Positions 49,969 to 58,715 of a DNA stretch of 64,000 nt are shown here, piece by piece. The notes below the pieces were generated by a model. That model was not told the origin of the DNA and made no database searches. It was given only the letters and a program-made list of their open reading frames with translations. Source of the stretch: Quadrisphaera sp. RL12-1S (lineage in GTDB: Bacteria; Actinomycetota; Actinomycetes; Actinomycetales; Quadrisphaeraceae); assembly GCF_014270065.1 (NCBI RefSeq), contig NZ_JACNME010000001.1, positions 124,001 to 188,000 on the forward strand. The letters are read 5' to 3'. The position numbers and the translations under genes were made by a program. The stretch's first letter is position 1; every line of letters starts with the position of its first letter.

Positions 49969-50913
49969 TCAGCCGAGGAGCAGCACCACCGCGGCGAGGG
50001 CGGGCACGCTCATGAGCGTGCTGATGAGCACGCTGTCACGGGCCAGGCGCTCGGCGGCCCCGAAGCGCGTGGCGTAGACGAACACGTTCTGCGCCGTCGG
50101 GAGCGCCGCCACCAGCACCACCGCGAGCAGGGCGTCGCCGCGCAGGCCCAGCAGGGGGCCACCCACGAGCCACGCGACCAGCGGCGACAGGGCCAGCTTG
50201 AGGGCCACCGCCGTCCAGGCGTCGGGGTCGGCCCACCGCGGTCCGGGCCCCGCGGACAGGGAGATGCCGAAGGCCAGCAGCGCGCACGGCACGGCCGTGC
50301 CGGCCAGCAGGTCGAGCGCCGACGACAGCGGCTCCGGCGGCGGGACCCGGAGCAGCCCGAGCACCAGCCCGACGGCCGCTCCGAGCAGCAGCGGGTTGCG
50401 CGCCAGGCGCAGCAGGGTGCGCGCCCACAGGCCGCCGCCGTCGTCGTCCTGGTCAGCGGCGGAGGAGGAGCGCTCGGCGCGGTGGCGCCGCGCGTCGAGC
50501 ACCCCCACCCCCAGCGGCGCCAGGACGACGATCTGGAACAGCAGCGCCGGAGCGACGATCGCGCCGTTCCCGAGCACGAAGACGGCGATCGGCAGGCCCA
50601 GGTTCACCGCGTTGACGTAGCTGGCCGAGAAGGCCGCGACGACGCCCTCCTCCACGGTGCGCCGCCGCAGCCGCGAGAGCAGGAGGGAGACCGTCGCGCA
50701 GGCCAGCGCCGCGGCGGCGGTGACCACGAGCGGTCGGCCGAGGACGGCGGTGACGTCGGTGGTCGACAGCGTGCGCACCAGCAGCGCGGGCGTCCCCACG
50801 GCGTAGACCAGCCGCGCCAGCACCCGCTGCGCGTCGCCGCCGAGGGTGCCGCGGCGCCCCAGCACCCAGCCGACGAGCACCACGGCCGCCACCACGGCGA
50901 ACCCCTCGAGCAC
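49969..50913 (-). CDS. AEC-family transporter
   Basis: Membrane protein of 314 residues with about ten hydrophobic segments, related to auxin efflux carriers and malonate/malate permeases (MleP/MdcF). Visible marks include YVNAVNLGLPIAVFVLGN in the middle and ALPTAQNVFVYATRFG near the C-terminus, both characteristic. A short acidic loop with SSSAADQDDDGG separates the halves. Substrates in the family are organic acids or amino-acid-like anions; none is indicated here. Confidence 0.83.
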   Translation of the reverse strand: MLEGFAVVAAVVLVGWVLGRRGTLGGDAQRVLARLVYAVGTPALLVRTLSTTDVTAVLGRPLVVTAAAALACATVSLLLSRLRRRTVEEGVVAAFSASYVNAVNLGLPIAVFVLGNGAIVAPALLFQIVVLAPLGVGVLDARRHRAERSSSAADQDDDGGGLWARTLLRLARNPLLLGAAVGLVLGLLRVPPPEPLSSALDLLAGTAVPCALLAFGISLSAGPGPRWADPDAWTAVALKLALSPLVAWLVGGPLLGLRGDALLAVVLVAALPTAQNVFVYATRFGAAERLARDSVLISTLMSVPALAAVVLLLG

Positions 50914-50974
50914 GCCGCCGATCGCTCAACCCCCCTGGTCGCTGGCCTCTCGTCGCCGCAGCCGTGGACGCGCA

Positions 50975-51010
50975 GGAGCCCGGCCGGTGCTGCTGCACCG
51001 GCCGGGCTCC
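50975..51010 (-). terminator. 16-bp hairpin terminator after sfnG
   Basis: GGAGCCCGGCCGGTGC (50975-50990) pairs perfectly with 50995-51010 over a 4-nt loop, 10 nt beyond the sfnG stop. Confidence 0.78.
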
Positions 51011-51020
51011 ATCATGCGGG

Positions 51021-52229
51021 TCAGACGGGGACGACGGCGCCCGGGCGCCCGAGGACCTCGATCGCGGAGGCCAGCTCCTCGGTGAGGCCGAGGTGCGCGA
51101 CCGGGTCGGTGCCCTCGGGAAGAGCGGCCAGCTCGGCCTCGAGCTCGCGCACCCGCGGGATGACCGTCTCACCGAACGCCTCGATCTCCTCCTTGACGTG
51201 GAGGAAGCCGAGCAGCACGAGGTCGACGCCGATGAGGCGGAACGCCAGCACGCGGCGCGCGACCTGCTCGGGGGTGCCGATGAGGCCGGTGCGGAACCCG
51301 TCGTTGTACTGGACGAGGTCCTTGAACTCACTGTCGGCCCACATGCCCTTGCCGTCCTTGGACGCCTGGCCGGCCTCCTTGACGGCGTTGCCGAAGTCGT
51401 TGACCTTGTCGGCGTCGGCGTTGGCGATGATCGCGTCGAGCACCTCGACGGCCTCGGCCTCGGTCTCGCGGACCACGGCGAAGGCGTTGAGCCCGAACTT
51501 GATGGTGCGGCCGTTCTCGGCGGCGTACCCGCCCACCTGGGCGACCTGCTCGGCGACGCCCTCGGGGGTGTTGCCGTTCATGAAGTACCAGTCCGAGACG
51601 CGGCCGGCCATCTGGCGGGCGGCGGTGGAGTTGCCGCCCTGGAAGACCTCGGGCAGCACGTCGGGCTGGGGGCGGAAGTTGAGGTCGCCCACCTGGAAGT
51701 GCTTGCCCTGGAAGGCGAAGTGGTCGGTGGTCCAGGCGCCGCGGAGGATCTGGATGAACTCCTCGGACTGCTCGTAGCGCTCGTCGTGCTCGAGCCAGGT
51801 GGCGCCCAGGTCGAGCGCCTCCTTCTTGAACCACCCCGAGACGACGTTGAGGCACAGGCGGTCACCCGTCAGCGCCTGCGCGGTGGCGGCCCACTTGGCC
51901 AGCACCGCCGGCGGCCAGAAGTAGGGGTGCACGGCGGCGATGACCTTCAGCTTCTCAGTGGCCAGCAGCAGCGCCAGGGAGAAGGACGTCGACTCGTGCT
52001 GGGCGTCCGCGCCGTAGGAGGCGGCGTAGCGCACCTGGGAGAGGGCGTACGTGAAGCCCGCCTTCTCCGCGGCCCGGGCTGTCTCGATGTTGTAGGCGGG
52101 CTCGTGGGACGTGCGCTGCGGGAGGTTGGACACCACCAGGCCGCCCGAGACGTTGGGCACCCAGTAGGCGAACTCCACCGGAGCGAGCTCGGATCGCGTG
52201 GACGCGGAGTGGGGCAGGGGCGTGCTCAT
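51021..52229 (-). CDS. sfnG: Dimethylsulfone monooxygenase (two-component flavin type)
   Basis: FMNH2-dependent LLM-class enzyme that oxidises dimethylsulfone to methanesulfinate, opening organosulfur as a sulfur source; 402 residues. The N-terminal block FAYWVPNVSGGLVVSNLPQR is a close match to SfnG. SQVRYAASYGAD, NVVSGWFKKEA and FQGGNSTAARQMAGRV are LLM flavin-site motifs. The ATG has GAGGAG 8 nt upstream. No flavin reductase, sfnR or ssu genes are adjacent, so reduced flavin must come from elsewhere. A SAM-I riboswitch in the leader ties it to methionine and sulfur status. Confidence 0.9.
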   Translation of the reverse strand: MSTPLPHSASTRSELAPVEFAYWVPNVSGGLVVSNLPQRTSHEPAYNIETARAAEKAGFTYALSQVRYAASYGADAQHESTSFSLALLLATEKLKVIAAVHPYFWPPAVLAKWAATAQALTGDRLCLNVVSGWFKKEALDLGATWLEHDERYEQSEEFIQILRGAWTTDHFAFQGKHFQVGDLNFRPQPDVLPEVFQGGNSTAARQMAGRVSDWYFMNGNTPEGVAEQVAQVGGYAAENGRTIKFGLNAFAVVRETEAEAVEVLDAIIANADADKVNDFGNAVKEAGQASKDGKGMWADSEFKDLVQYNDGFRTGLIGTPEQVARRVLAFRLIGVDLVLLGFLHVKEEIEAFGETVIPRVRELEAELAALPEGTDPVAHLGLTEELASAIEVLGRPGAVVPV

Positions 52230-52245
52230 CGGGGTCTCCTCGACT

Positions 52246-52354
52246 CCTCATCGGTCCTGGCGGGAGCACCGCTCCCCGCAGGCCCCTCGGGGCCCTCGGT
52301 CGGTCGGTTGCTGCGGCGTCAGCGAGCCAGGTCTCTCAGCCGCTCTGGATGGGT
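52246..52354 (-). promoter_or_regulatory. SAM-I (S-box) riboswitch upstream of sfnG
   Basis: On the minus strand the leader reads CATCCAGAGCGG, GAGAGACCTGGCTCG, CTGACGCCGCAGCAACC, a GC hairpin, GCGGTGCTCCCGCCAGGACC and GATGAGG. These are the S-box core blocks in order, including the P1 closing CATC/GATG pair. SAM binding should repress sfnG when methionine is plentiful. The start codon lies about 16 nt after the element, so control of translation is likely. Confidence 0.88.
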
Positions 52355-52360
52355 GCGCGC

Positions 52361-52390
52361 AGCGTGTCCCGGAGGACGGGCTCCCGTCAA
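52361..52390 (-). promoter_or_regulatory. Promoter of the SAM riboswitch-sfnG transcript
   Basis: TTGACG (52385-52390), an 18-nt spacer and CACGCT (52361-52366) on the minus strand place the start near 52354, at the 5' edge of the riboswitch. Confidence 0.6.
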
Positions 52391-52480
52391 ATCTCCCGGC
52401 CCGGCGCGCCGCAGGGCCGGGAGCCGCACGGACGGACGCGCGGCTCGAGCGCTCCGGCGCTCGGCCGCTCGCGCGGTGGG

Positions 52481-52915
52481 TCAGCCCTGCAGACCGCGCG
52501 GGGCGACGACGGCGAGCACCGCGACCCCCACGGCCAGCACGAAGCAGGTGGTGGCGTCGACCCACGGCGTGCGCACGGCGAGGGGGCCGAGCGCCGAGAG
52601 GGGCAGCACGAGGTGCAGCACGCCCAGCACGAGCAGGAGCGCGGCCAGGATGAGCCCCGCCAGCCAGAAGGAGACGACCGCGGCGGCGACGAGCACCGCC
52701 AGCAGGCCCGCCCCGAAGCCCCACACGAGGGCGGCGGGCGGCGGCCAGGGCGAGCGCGCGGGCCCGGTCGGCCCGGTCGAGGGGGCGGCCCGGTCCTCGG
52801 CAGCACCGCCGGACCCCGCCGGCGGGGCGCCGCCGCCGTCGCCGTCCGGACCAGGTGCAGGACCGGGCTGACGGGGTGGCTCGGGCGGACCGGTGTCCGT
52901 CCGTGCAGGCTCCAC
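52481..52915 (-). CDS. Small membrane protein, DUF3017-like
   Basis: A 144-residue protein with a Pro/Gly/Ala-rich cytoplasmic N-terminus of about 60 residues and three hydrophobic segments. The C-terminal part, LPLSALGPLAVRTPWVDATT then a last helix, matches the L-x-V-R-x-x-x-x-D pattern of actinobacterial DUF3017 proteins, which are often found near purH, folD and TCA-cycle genes, as here. Function is unknown. A TAGCCT box 6 nt before the GTG start suggests a leaderless transcript. Confidence 0.62.
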   Translation of the reverse strand: MEPARTDTGPPEPPRQPGPAPGPDGDGGGAPPAGSGGAAEDRAAPSTGPTGPARSPWPPPAALVWGFGAGLLAVLVAAAVVSFWLAGLILAALLLVLGVLHLVLPLSALGPLAVRTPWVDATTCFVLAVGVAVLAVVAPRGLQG

Positions 52916-52921
52916 CCGCTC

Positions 52922-52927
52922 AGGCTA
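52922..52927 (-). promoter_or_regulatory. -10 box of the DUF3017-like gene
   Basis: TAGCCT on the minus strand ends 6 nt before the GTG start codon. Confidence 0.5.
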
Positions 52928-53000
52928 GCCGCGCGTGAGCCGCCCGAGCGGTGGTGACGCTCGTCGCACGCACGGCGGGCGTGTCGATCACCGCAGCGGG

Positions 53001-53006
53001 TAGCAC
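53001..53006 (+). promoter_or_regulatory. Possible -10 box of recQ
   Basis: TAGCAC ends 6 nt before the GTG start; the last base departs from TANNNT. Confidence 0.35.
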
Positions 53007-53012
53007 TGGCGT

Positions 53013-54776
53013 GTGACCACCCGCACCACCTCGCGCCCCGCGGCCCCCGCCGGGCAGCAGCCCCAGCAGCGGCCCCAGCAGCAGCCCGGCGACGGGCGGC
53101 CCACGCGCGCCGACGTGGAGCGGACCGCTCGGGAGCGCTTCGGCTTCTCGCAGCTGCGCCCCGGGCAGGGCGAGGCCGTGGAGTCGCTGCTGGCCGGGCG
53201 CGACGTGCTGGCCGTGATGCCCACGGGCCGCGGCAAGTCGGCGGTGTACCAGCTGGCGGCGCTGTGGCTGCCGGGGCCGACCGTGGTGGTCTCCCCGCTC
53301 ATCGCCCTCCAGCGCGACCAGGTGCAGGCCCTGGCCCGCACGGGCGTGCACGACGCGGTGGCGGTGAACTCCTCGCAGTCGGCCCGCGAGAACGGCGCGG
53401 CGTGGGACGCGCTGGGCACCGGTGACGCGGAGTTCGTCTTCCTGGCGCCGGAGCAGCTGGCCCGCACCGACGTCCGCGAGCGGCTGCGGGCCCTGCGGCC
53501 CAGCCTCTTCGTGGTGGACGAGGCGCACTGCGTGTCCTCCTGGGGCCACGACTTCCGGCCGGAGTACCTGCGCCTGGGCGACGTCGTCGCCGAGCTCACC
53601 ACCCACGACGACGACGGCGAGCAGCACCGGCCGGTGGTGTGCGCGCTGACCGCCACCGCCGCACCGCCGGTGCGCCGCGAGGTGGTGGCCCGCCTCGGCA
53701 TGCGCGACCCCGAGGTGGTGGTCCAGGGCTTCGACAGGCCGAACATCTTCCTCGAGGTGGTCCGCGAGACCGACGGCGCCGACGCCAAGCGCGCCGTGGT
53801 GGTGGAGCGGGCGGCGACGGCCGCCAAGCCGGGCATCGTGTACGTGGCCACCCGCAAGGACGCCGAGGCGTACGCCGACGACCTGTCCCACCTGGGTCTG
53901 GACGTGGAGGCCTACCACGCGGGCCTGTCCGCGGAGGACCGGCACTGGGTGCACGAGGCCTTCACGCAGGGAGACCTCGACGTGGTGGTGGCGACGTCGG
54001 CGTTCGGCATGGGCATCGACAAGCCCGACGTCCGCTTCGTGCTGCACGCGTCGGTGACGGACTCCCTGGACAGCTACTACCAGGAGGTCGGCCGCGCGGG
54101 ACGCGACGGCGAGCCGTCCCTGGCCACGCTGTGCTACCGCCCGGAGGACCTGGGCCTGCAGCGCTTCCACGCCGGCGGCGGTCCCGACGAGCAGGCGCTC
54201 GCGCAGGTGGCCGGCGCGGTCCACGACGGCGGTGGCTCCCCCGTGCCGGCGGCCGACGTCCGCGGCGCCGCGGGGCTGACCGCCACCCGGACCACCGGGC
54301 TGCTGAACCTCCTGGAGCAGGCCGGCGCCGTGAGGGTCACGCGCGACGGTGCGGCGTGGGCGGAGGAGGGCACCGCGGTCGGCGCCGCCGTGAGGGCCGC
54401 CGTCGAGACCGCGCAGGAGCGCCGCCGCACCGACAGGTCCCGACTGGAGATGCTGCGCGGGTACGCCGAGACCACCGGCTGCCGGCGCCAGTTCCTCCTG
54501 GCGTACTTCGGCGAGCGCCTGGACGCCCCGTGCGGGAACTGCGACACCTGCGCCTCCGGCTCGGCGGCCGCCGTCCACGCCGAGCGCGCCAGCGCCGCGT
54601 CCGGCGCCGGCTCGTACGGGGTGGACGACGCCGTGGAGCACGCCGCCTGGGGCCCTGGCGTCGTCATGAGCACCGACGGCGACCGGATCACCGTGCTGTT
54701 CGAGCGCGAGGGCTACAAGACCCTCGCCCTGGCCGCCGTCGAGAAGGGCCACCTGCTGACTCCCGCCCGTCCATGA
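53013..54776 (+). CDS. recQ: RecQ-family ATP-dependent DNA helicase
   Basis: 3'-5' helicase of 587 residues. A Gln/Pro-rich N-terminus (about 1-30) precedes the helicase core: [14 protein letters not shown], Walker A PTGRGKS near 70-76, DEAH at 169-172, [26 protein letters not shown] and [10 protein letters not shown]. The RecQ zinc domain is present ([13 protein letters not shown], then CGNCDTC). No HRDC domain follows; the C-terminus is a short strand-rich domain ([26 protein letters not shown]) like DUF3553 in other actinobacterial helicases. The TGA stop lies inside a GTGATCATGG-family repeat. Confidence 0.9.
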   Translation: MTTRTTSRPAAPAGQQPQQRPQQQPGDGRPTRADVERTARERFGFSQLRPGQGEAVESLLAGRDVLAVMPTGRGKSAVYQLAALWLPGPTVVVSPLIALQRDQVQALARTGVHDAVAVNSSQSARENGAAWDALGTGDAEFVFLAPEQLARTDVRERLRALRPSLFVVDEAHCVSSWGHDFRPEYLRLGDVVAELTTHDDDGEQHRPVVCALTATAAPPVRREVVARLGMRDPEVVVQGFDRPNIFLEVVRETDGADAKRAVVVERAATAAKPGIVYVATRKDAEAYADDLSHLGLDVEAYHAGLSAEDRHWVHEAFTQGDLDVVVATSAFGMGIDKPDVRFVLHASVTDSLDSYYQEVGRAGRDGEPSLATLCYRPEDLGLQRFHAGGGPDEQALAQVAGAVHDGGGSPVPAADVRGAAGLTATRTTGLLNLLEQAGAVRVTRDGAAWAEEGTAVGAAVRAAVETAQERRRTDRSRLEMLRGYAETTGCRRQFLLAYFGERLDAPCGNCDTCASGSAAAVHAERASAASGAGSYGVDDAVEHAAWGPGVVMSTDGDRITVLFEREGYKTLALAAVEKGHLLTPARP

Positions 54777-54782
54777 TCATGG
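54771..54782. repeat. Single GTGATCATGG-family element at the recQ stop codon
   Basis: CCATGATCATGG, a perfect 12-nt palindrome with the family core TGATCA, overlaps the recQ stop (TGA at 54774-54776). Confidence 0.65.
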
Positions 54783-54810
54783 GCGCTGCGCCCACCGCGT
54801 CACCGGCGAC

Positions 54811-54816
54811 TACCGT
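54811..54816 (+). promoter_or_regulatory. -10 box, leaderless start of the peptidase E-like gene
   Basis: TACCGT ends 7 nt before the ATG start; there is no Shine-Dalgarno sequence. Confidence 0.52.
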
Positions 54817-54823
54817 GCGCGAC

Positions 54824-55582
54824 ATGCCTGCAGACGCCCCCACGATCGTCGCCACATCCGGCGGCATGAAGCCCGGTCGGCGCAGCCGTTTCGCCTTCGC
54901 CCCGCTCGTCGAGCACGCCGTCGAGCTGTCCGGTACCACCGGCCGCCCCAAGCTCGTGCACCTCGGCACCGCCTCCGGCGACCAGCGCTGGTGGAACGCC
55001 GAGCTCGACGAGGCCGCGGCCAACGCCGGCTGGGACCTGCGCCACCTCAACCTCTTCACCATGCCGAGCGTCGACGATCCCGAGGCGCTGCTCCTGGACG
55101 CCGACGTCGTCTGGGTGGGCGGCGGCTCCGTGGTCAACCTGCTCGCGGTGTGGCGGGCGCACGGCCTCGACCAGGTCTTCCGCCGGGTCTGGCAGGCGGG
55201 CGTGGTGCTCGGCGGGGTGAGTGCCGGCTCCATCTGCTGGCACGTCGGCGGCACCACCGACTCCTTCGGCCCGGCGCTGCGCCCGGTGACCGACGGCCTC
55301 GCCCTGCTCCCCTACGGCAACGGCGTCCACTACGACTCCGAGGCCGAGCGGCGCCCCCTCGTGCAGCGGCTCGTCGCCGAAGGGGTGCTGCCCACCACGC
55401 ACTGCACCGACGACGGCGTCGGCCTGGTCTACCGCGGCACCGAGCTGGTCGAGGCGGTGAGCGAGGTGCGCGGCAAGGGCGCCTACACCGTCACCCGCTC
55501 GTCCACCGATCAGGACGACGACGGAGGCGCCGTCGCCGTCGAGGAGCGCCTGGAGCCCCGCGCCCTCCCCGGAGCCCGCTGA
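54824..55582 (+). CDS. Peptidase E-like (S51) serine hydrolase
   Basis: Cytosolic protein of 252 residues related to dipeptidase E and cyanophycinase. The nucleophile elbow is GGVSAGSICW, preceded by DVVWVGGGSVVNLL, both signature strands of S51. HCTDDGVGLVYRG near residue 200 supplies the likely catalytic His/Asp region. E. coli PepE cleaves Asp-X dipeptides; the same is likely but not proven here. The ATG at 54824 is chosen from the TACCGT box; the frame is open upstream inside recQ but is a shadow there. Confidence 0.8.
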   Translation: MPADAPTIVATSGGMKPGRRSRFAFAPLVEHAVELSGTTGRPKLVHLGTASGDQRWWNAELDEAAANAGWDLRHLNLFTMPSVDDPEALLLDADVVWVGGGSVVNLLAVWRAHGLDQVFRRVWQAGVVLGGVSAGSICWHVGGTTDSFGPALRPVTDGLALLPYGNGVHYDSEAERRPLVQRLVAEGVLPTTHCTDDGVGLVYRGTELVEAVSEVRGKGAYTVTRSSTDQDDDGGAVAVEERLEPRALPGAR

Positions 55583-55597
55583 CACTGCTCGGGAGGT

Positions 55598-55665
55598 CCA
55601 TGATCACGGGTGGGAGGTGCACGGGAAGCCCATGATCACGGTGATCATGGGCTTCCCGTGCACCT
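55598..55665. terminator. 25-bp hairpin plus extra GTGATCATGG copy between pepE-like gene and purH
   Basis: Positions 55615-55639 pair exactly with 55641-55665 around one base, built from two repeats facing each other (55630-55639 and 55641-55650). A third copy sits at 55598-55607. The genes on both sides converge, so it should terminate both. Confidence 0.78.
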
Positions 55666-55679
55666 GCTCCGCCGGGGGG

Positions 55680-57335
55680 TCAGTGCGTGAAGTGGCGGGC
55701 GCCGGTGAGGTACATCGTCACGCCGGCGGCCTGCGCCGCGGCGACGACCTCGTCGTCGCGCACCGACCCACCGGGCTGGACGACGGCGCGCACGCCGGCG
55801 TCGAGCAGCACCTGCAGGCCGTCGGCGAAGGGGAAGAACGCGTCGGAGGCGGCGACGGCGCCGCGGGCGCGCTCCTCGCCGTGGCTGTTGGCCCGCTCCA
55901 CCGCCAGGCGGCAGGAGTCGACCCGGTTGACCTGCCCCATGCCCACGCCCACCGACGCTCCCCCGCGCGCCAGGAGGATCGCGTTGGACTTCACCGAGCG
56001 CAGGGCCCGCCACGCGAACGCGAGGTCGGCGAGGACCTCCGGCGAGGCCGCCTCGCCGGTGGCCAGCGTCCAGCCCGACGGGTCGTCACCGGCGGCGTCG
56101 AGCACGTCGGCCTGCTGCAGCAGCAGCCCGCCGGAGACGGCGCGGAACTCCGGCCGCGCCACGCCCGCCGCCGGCAGGGGCGCGCGCAGCAGGCGCACGT
56201 TCTTCCGGCCGCGCAGCACCTCGAGGGCGTCGTCGTCGAAGTCGGGGGCGACGACCACCTCGGTGAACACCTCGGCCACCTGCTGCGCCATCGCCAGCGT
56301 CACGGGACGGTTGGTGGCGATGACGCCGCCGAAGGCGGAGACGGGGTCGCAGGCGTGCGCGGCGGCGTGAGCGGTCGCGACGTCCGCGCCGACGGCGACG
56401 CCGCACGGGTTGGCGTGCTTGATGATCGCCACGGCGGGCTCGGCGAAGTCCGAGGCGGCGCGGCGGGCCGCGTCGGCGTCGACGTAGTTGTTGTAGCTCA
56501 TCGCCTTGCCGTGCAGCTGCTCGGCGCGCGCCAGGCCGGTGTCGCCACCGGCGAGCCCGCCGGTGCGGGCGGTGTAGACCGCGGCGCTCTGGTGGGGGTT
56601 CTCGCCGTAGCGCAGCACCTGCGAGCGGGTCCAGGTCGCGCCGACGAAGCTCGGGAACTGCGGCGCTGCGGTGGTGTCGGCCCCCTCGCCACCCTCCTCG
56701 GTGACCAGCGTGGTGGCCCACCACGAGGCGACGGCGACGTCGTAGGCGGCGGTCGCGGCGAACGCCTTGCCGGCCAGGCGGCGGCGCTGCGCGAGCGTGG
56801 TGCCGCCGACGCGCACCTCGGCCAGCACGGCCTCGTAGTCGGCCGGGTCGACGACCACGGCCACCGACGCGGAGTTCTTCGCGCTGGCGCGCACCATCGC
56901 CGGGCCGCCGATGTCAATCTGCTCCACGCAGTCCTCGGGTCCGGCGCCGGAGGCGACGGTCTGCTCGAACGGGTAGAGGTTCACCACCACCAGCTCGAAC
57001 GCCTCGATGCCCAGCTCCTCCAGCTGGCGGCGGTGGTCGGGGTCGCGCACGTCGGCGAGCAGGCCGGCGTGGACGCTCGGGTGCAGCGTCTTGACGCGGC
57101 CGCCGAGGCTCTCGGGGAAGCCGGTGATGCGCTCGACGGGTGTCACCGGGATGCCGGCGGCGGCCACCCTGTGGGCGGTGGAGCCGGTGGAGACGATGTC
57201 GACGCCGGCCTCGTGCAGCCCGCGCGCGAGCTCCACCAGCCCGGACTTGTCGGAGACGCTGACGAGGGCGCGGCGGACGGGCTTGCGGCCGTCCTCCGAC
57301 GTCGAGCTGGTCTTCTGCTGGGTCTGCTGCGTCAC
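55680..57335 (-). CDS. purH: AICAR transformylase / IMP cyclohydrolase
   Basis: Last two steps of IMP synthesis, using 10-formyl-THF; 551 residues. The N-terminal cyclohydrolase domain begins [20 protein letters not shown] and includes [19 protein letters not shown] and [12 protein letters not shown]. The transformylase domain has [42 protein letters not shown] and a C-terminal [15 protein letters not shown]. The GTG overlaps the purN stop (GTGA). Its substrate AICAR (ZMP) is the effector precursor for the ZTP riboswitch on glyA-folD. Confidence 0.95.
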   Translation of the reverse strand: MTQQTQQKTSSTSEDGRKPVRRALVSVSDKSGLVELARGLHEAGVDIVSTGSTAHRVAAAGIPVTPVERITGFPESLGGRVKTLHPSVHAGLLADVRDPDHRRQLEELGIEAFELVVVNLYPFEQTVASGAGPEDCVEQIDIGGPAMVRASAKNSASVAVVVDPADYEAVLAEVRVGGTTLAQRRRLAGKAFAATAAYDVAVASWWATTLVTEEGGEGADTTAAPQFPSFVGATWTRSQVLRYGENPHQSAAVYTARTGGLAGGDTGLARAEQLHGKAMSYNNYVDADAARRAASDFAEPAVAIIKHANPCGVAVGADVATAHAAAHACDPVSAFGGVIATNRPVTLAMAQQVAEVFTEVVVAPDFDDDALEVLRGRKNVRLLRAPLPAAGVARPEFRAVSGGLLLQQADVLDAAGDDPSGWTLATGEAASPEVLADLAFAWRALRSVKSNAILLARGGASVGVGMGQVNRVDSCRLAVERANSHGEERARGAVAASDAFFPFADGLQVLLDAGVRAVVQPGGSVRDDEVVAAAQAAGVTMYLTGARHFTH

Positions 57336-57967
57336 GAGAACCGGGCCTTCCTTCCCTCGACGGTCCAGCCGCCGGTGGTCATGCGGGTCACGACGTCGAC
57401 GAGCAGCGCCCGCTCGACGGTCTTGATGCGCTCGTGGAGCGCGGTCTCGTCGTCGTCGTCGAGCACGTCGACGGCGCGCTGGGCCAGCACCGGGCCGGTG
57501 TCGACGCCGTCGTCGACGAGGTGGACGGTGCAGCCGGTGACCTTCACCCCGTGGGCGAGGGCGTCCCGGACGCCGTGCGCCCCCGGGAAGGACGGCAGCA
57601 GGGCGGGGTGGGTGTTGACCACCCGGCCGCCGAAGGCCTCCAGGACGGCGGGGCCCAGCACGCGCATGAAGCCGGCGCTGACCACGAGGTCGGGACGGTG
57701 CCGGGCCACCTCGGCGGCGAGCGCGGCGTCCCAGGCGGCGCGGTCGGGGTGGTCGCGCACCTCCACCACGAACCTCCCGGTGCCGGCCCGTTCCGCACGG
57801 GCCAGGGCGGGCGCCGCGCGGTGCGCGGAGTCGGCGCCGACGGCCACCACCTCGAACGGGGCGCCCGGTGCCGCGGCGGCGTCGAGCAGCGCCTGGAGCA
57901 GCGTGCCGGAGCCGGAGGCCAGCACCACCAGGCGCGAGCGCGAGGGGGGTGTGCTGGGCGAGGTCAC
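57332..57967 (-). CDS. purN: Phosphoribosylglycinamide formyltransferase
   Basis: Transfers the formyl group of 10-formyl-THF to GAR in purine synthesis; 211 residues. Marks are [18 protein letters not shown] near the N-terminus, [34 protein letters not shown] with the catalytic His, and [16 protein letters not shown] with the catalytic Asp. The GTG at 57967 gives about ten residues before the fold, and TATGGT lies 8 nt upstream. The long frame further upstream is antisense to the next gene and not coding. Confidence 0.94.
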   Translation of the reverse strand: MTSPSTPPSRSRLVVLASGSGTLLQALLDAAAAPGAPFEVVAVGADSAHRAAPALARAERAGTGRFVVEVRDHPDRAAWDAALAAEVARHRPDLVVSAGFMRVLGPAVLEAFGGRVVNTHPALLPSFPGAHGVRDALAHGVKVTGCTVHLVDDGVDTGPVLAQRAVDVLDDDDETALHERIKTVERALLVDVVTRMTTGGWTVEGRKARFS

Positions 57968-57975
57968 GGTCGGAG

Positions 57976-57981
57976 ACCATA
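57976..57981 (-). promoter_or_regulatory. -10 box of purN-purH
   Basis: TATGGT on the minus strand ends 8 nt before the purN GTG, predicting a short or absent leader. Confidence 0.48.
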
Positions 57982-58046
57982 GCGAGGCCGGCAGCGGGCG
58001 TTCCGCGCAGGCGAGGCCAGTGCGAGCAGAGCAGGAGCACCCAGGG

Positions 58047-58628
58047 ATGAGCGACCCGTACGCGCCCCCGGGGTCGCGGCGCGGCACCGGCGAGGTGCCC
58101 GGCGGCCACGGCGGTCCCGACGGAGCCGGCGGCGGTCCGGGCGGGCAGGGCCGCCCGGACCCGCGCGCGCAGCGCCGCCAGCTGCCGCCATCGGTCCCCC
58201 ACCGCACCCCCGACCGGCGTCCGCCGGACCCCGACGGGCAGCTGCGCACGGCGCGGCTGGGGCTGCGCTTCTCCCTGTGCGTGCTCGCCGGCCTGGTCGC
58301 CACCACGTCGCTGCCCCTGCCGTGGAGCCTCGGCGGCCCGGTGTTCGTGCTGGTCGGCCTGGTGGTCGGGGTGGTGGCGCTGGTCTCCGCGGTGCGGGCG
58401 CGGCTGCGCTGGCCGTCCTTCGTGACCCTGGGCGCGGGCCTGGCCCTGGCGCTCGTGCTGCTGCTCCTGCAGGCGGCGATGCTCGTCCTGTGGCCGCAGA
58501 TGTCCGACATGCAGCGGTGCACGGCCAGCGCCATCACCCGCAGCGGCCTCGAGCAGTGCCAGGCCGAGTACCAGCAGGGGCTGCAGAGCCTGCTGCCCTC
58601 GCTGCAGAGCCCCGCCGCGGGCGGCTGA
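58047..58628 (+). CDS. Small membrane protein with a disordered N-terminus
   Basis: A 193-residue protein not assigned to a characterised family. Residues 1-75 are Pro/Gly/Arg-rich (proline-rich cytoplasmic tail), followed by three hydrophobic segments (about 82-165) in a DUF4190-like arrangement and a short extracellular end with two cysteines ([15 protein letters not shown]) that could form a disulfide. The ATG at 58047 has GGAG 9 nt upstream. It is divergent from purN and convergent with sucD. Confidence 0.62.
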   Translation: MSDPYAPPGSRRGTGEVPGGHGGPDGAGGGPGGQGRPDPRAQRRQLPPSVPHRTPDRRPPDPDGQLRTARLGLRFSLCVLAGLVATTSLPLPWSLGGPVFVLVGLVVGVVALVSAVRARLRWPSFVTLGAGLALALVLLLLQAAMLVLWPQMSDMQRCTASAITRSGLEQCQAEYQQGLQSLLPSLQSPAAGG

Positions 58629-58640
58629 CCCGCGGGACGA

Positions 58641-58685
58641 CAGCGGGCGCCCGCCCCTCCTCGTGGAGGGGGCGGGCGCCCGCTG
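58641..58685. terminator. 20-bp hairpin between convergent genes, before sucD end
   Basis: Arm 58641-58660 pairs with 58665-58685 with one bulged G over a TCGT loop, between the small membrane protein gene and sucD. Confidence 0.78.
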
Positions 58686-58715
58686 CTCGTCAGCGACGCC
58701 GCTGCGACGCGCAGG

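Noticed and set aside
55617-58046. An 800-codon plus-strand open frame upstream of the small membrane protein
   Set aside because: Antisense to purH and purN, which are clearly real; only the end from 58047 is a plausible gene.
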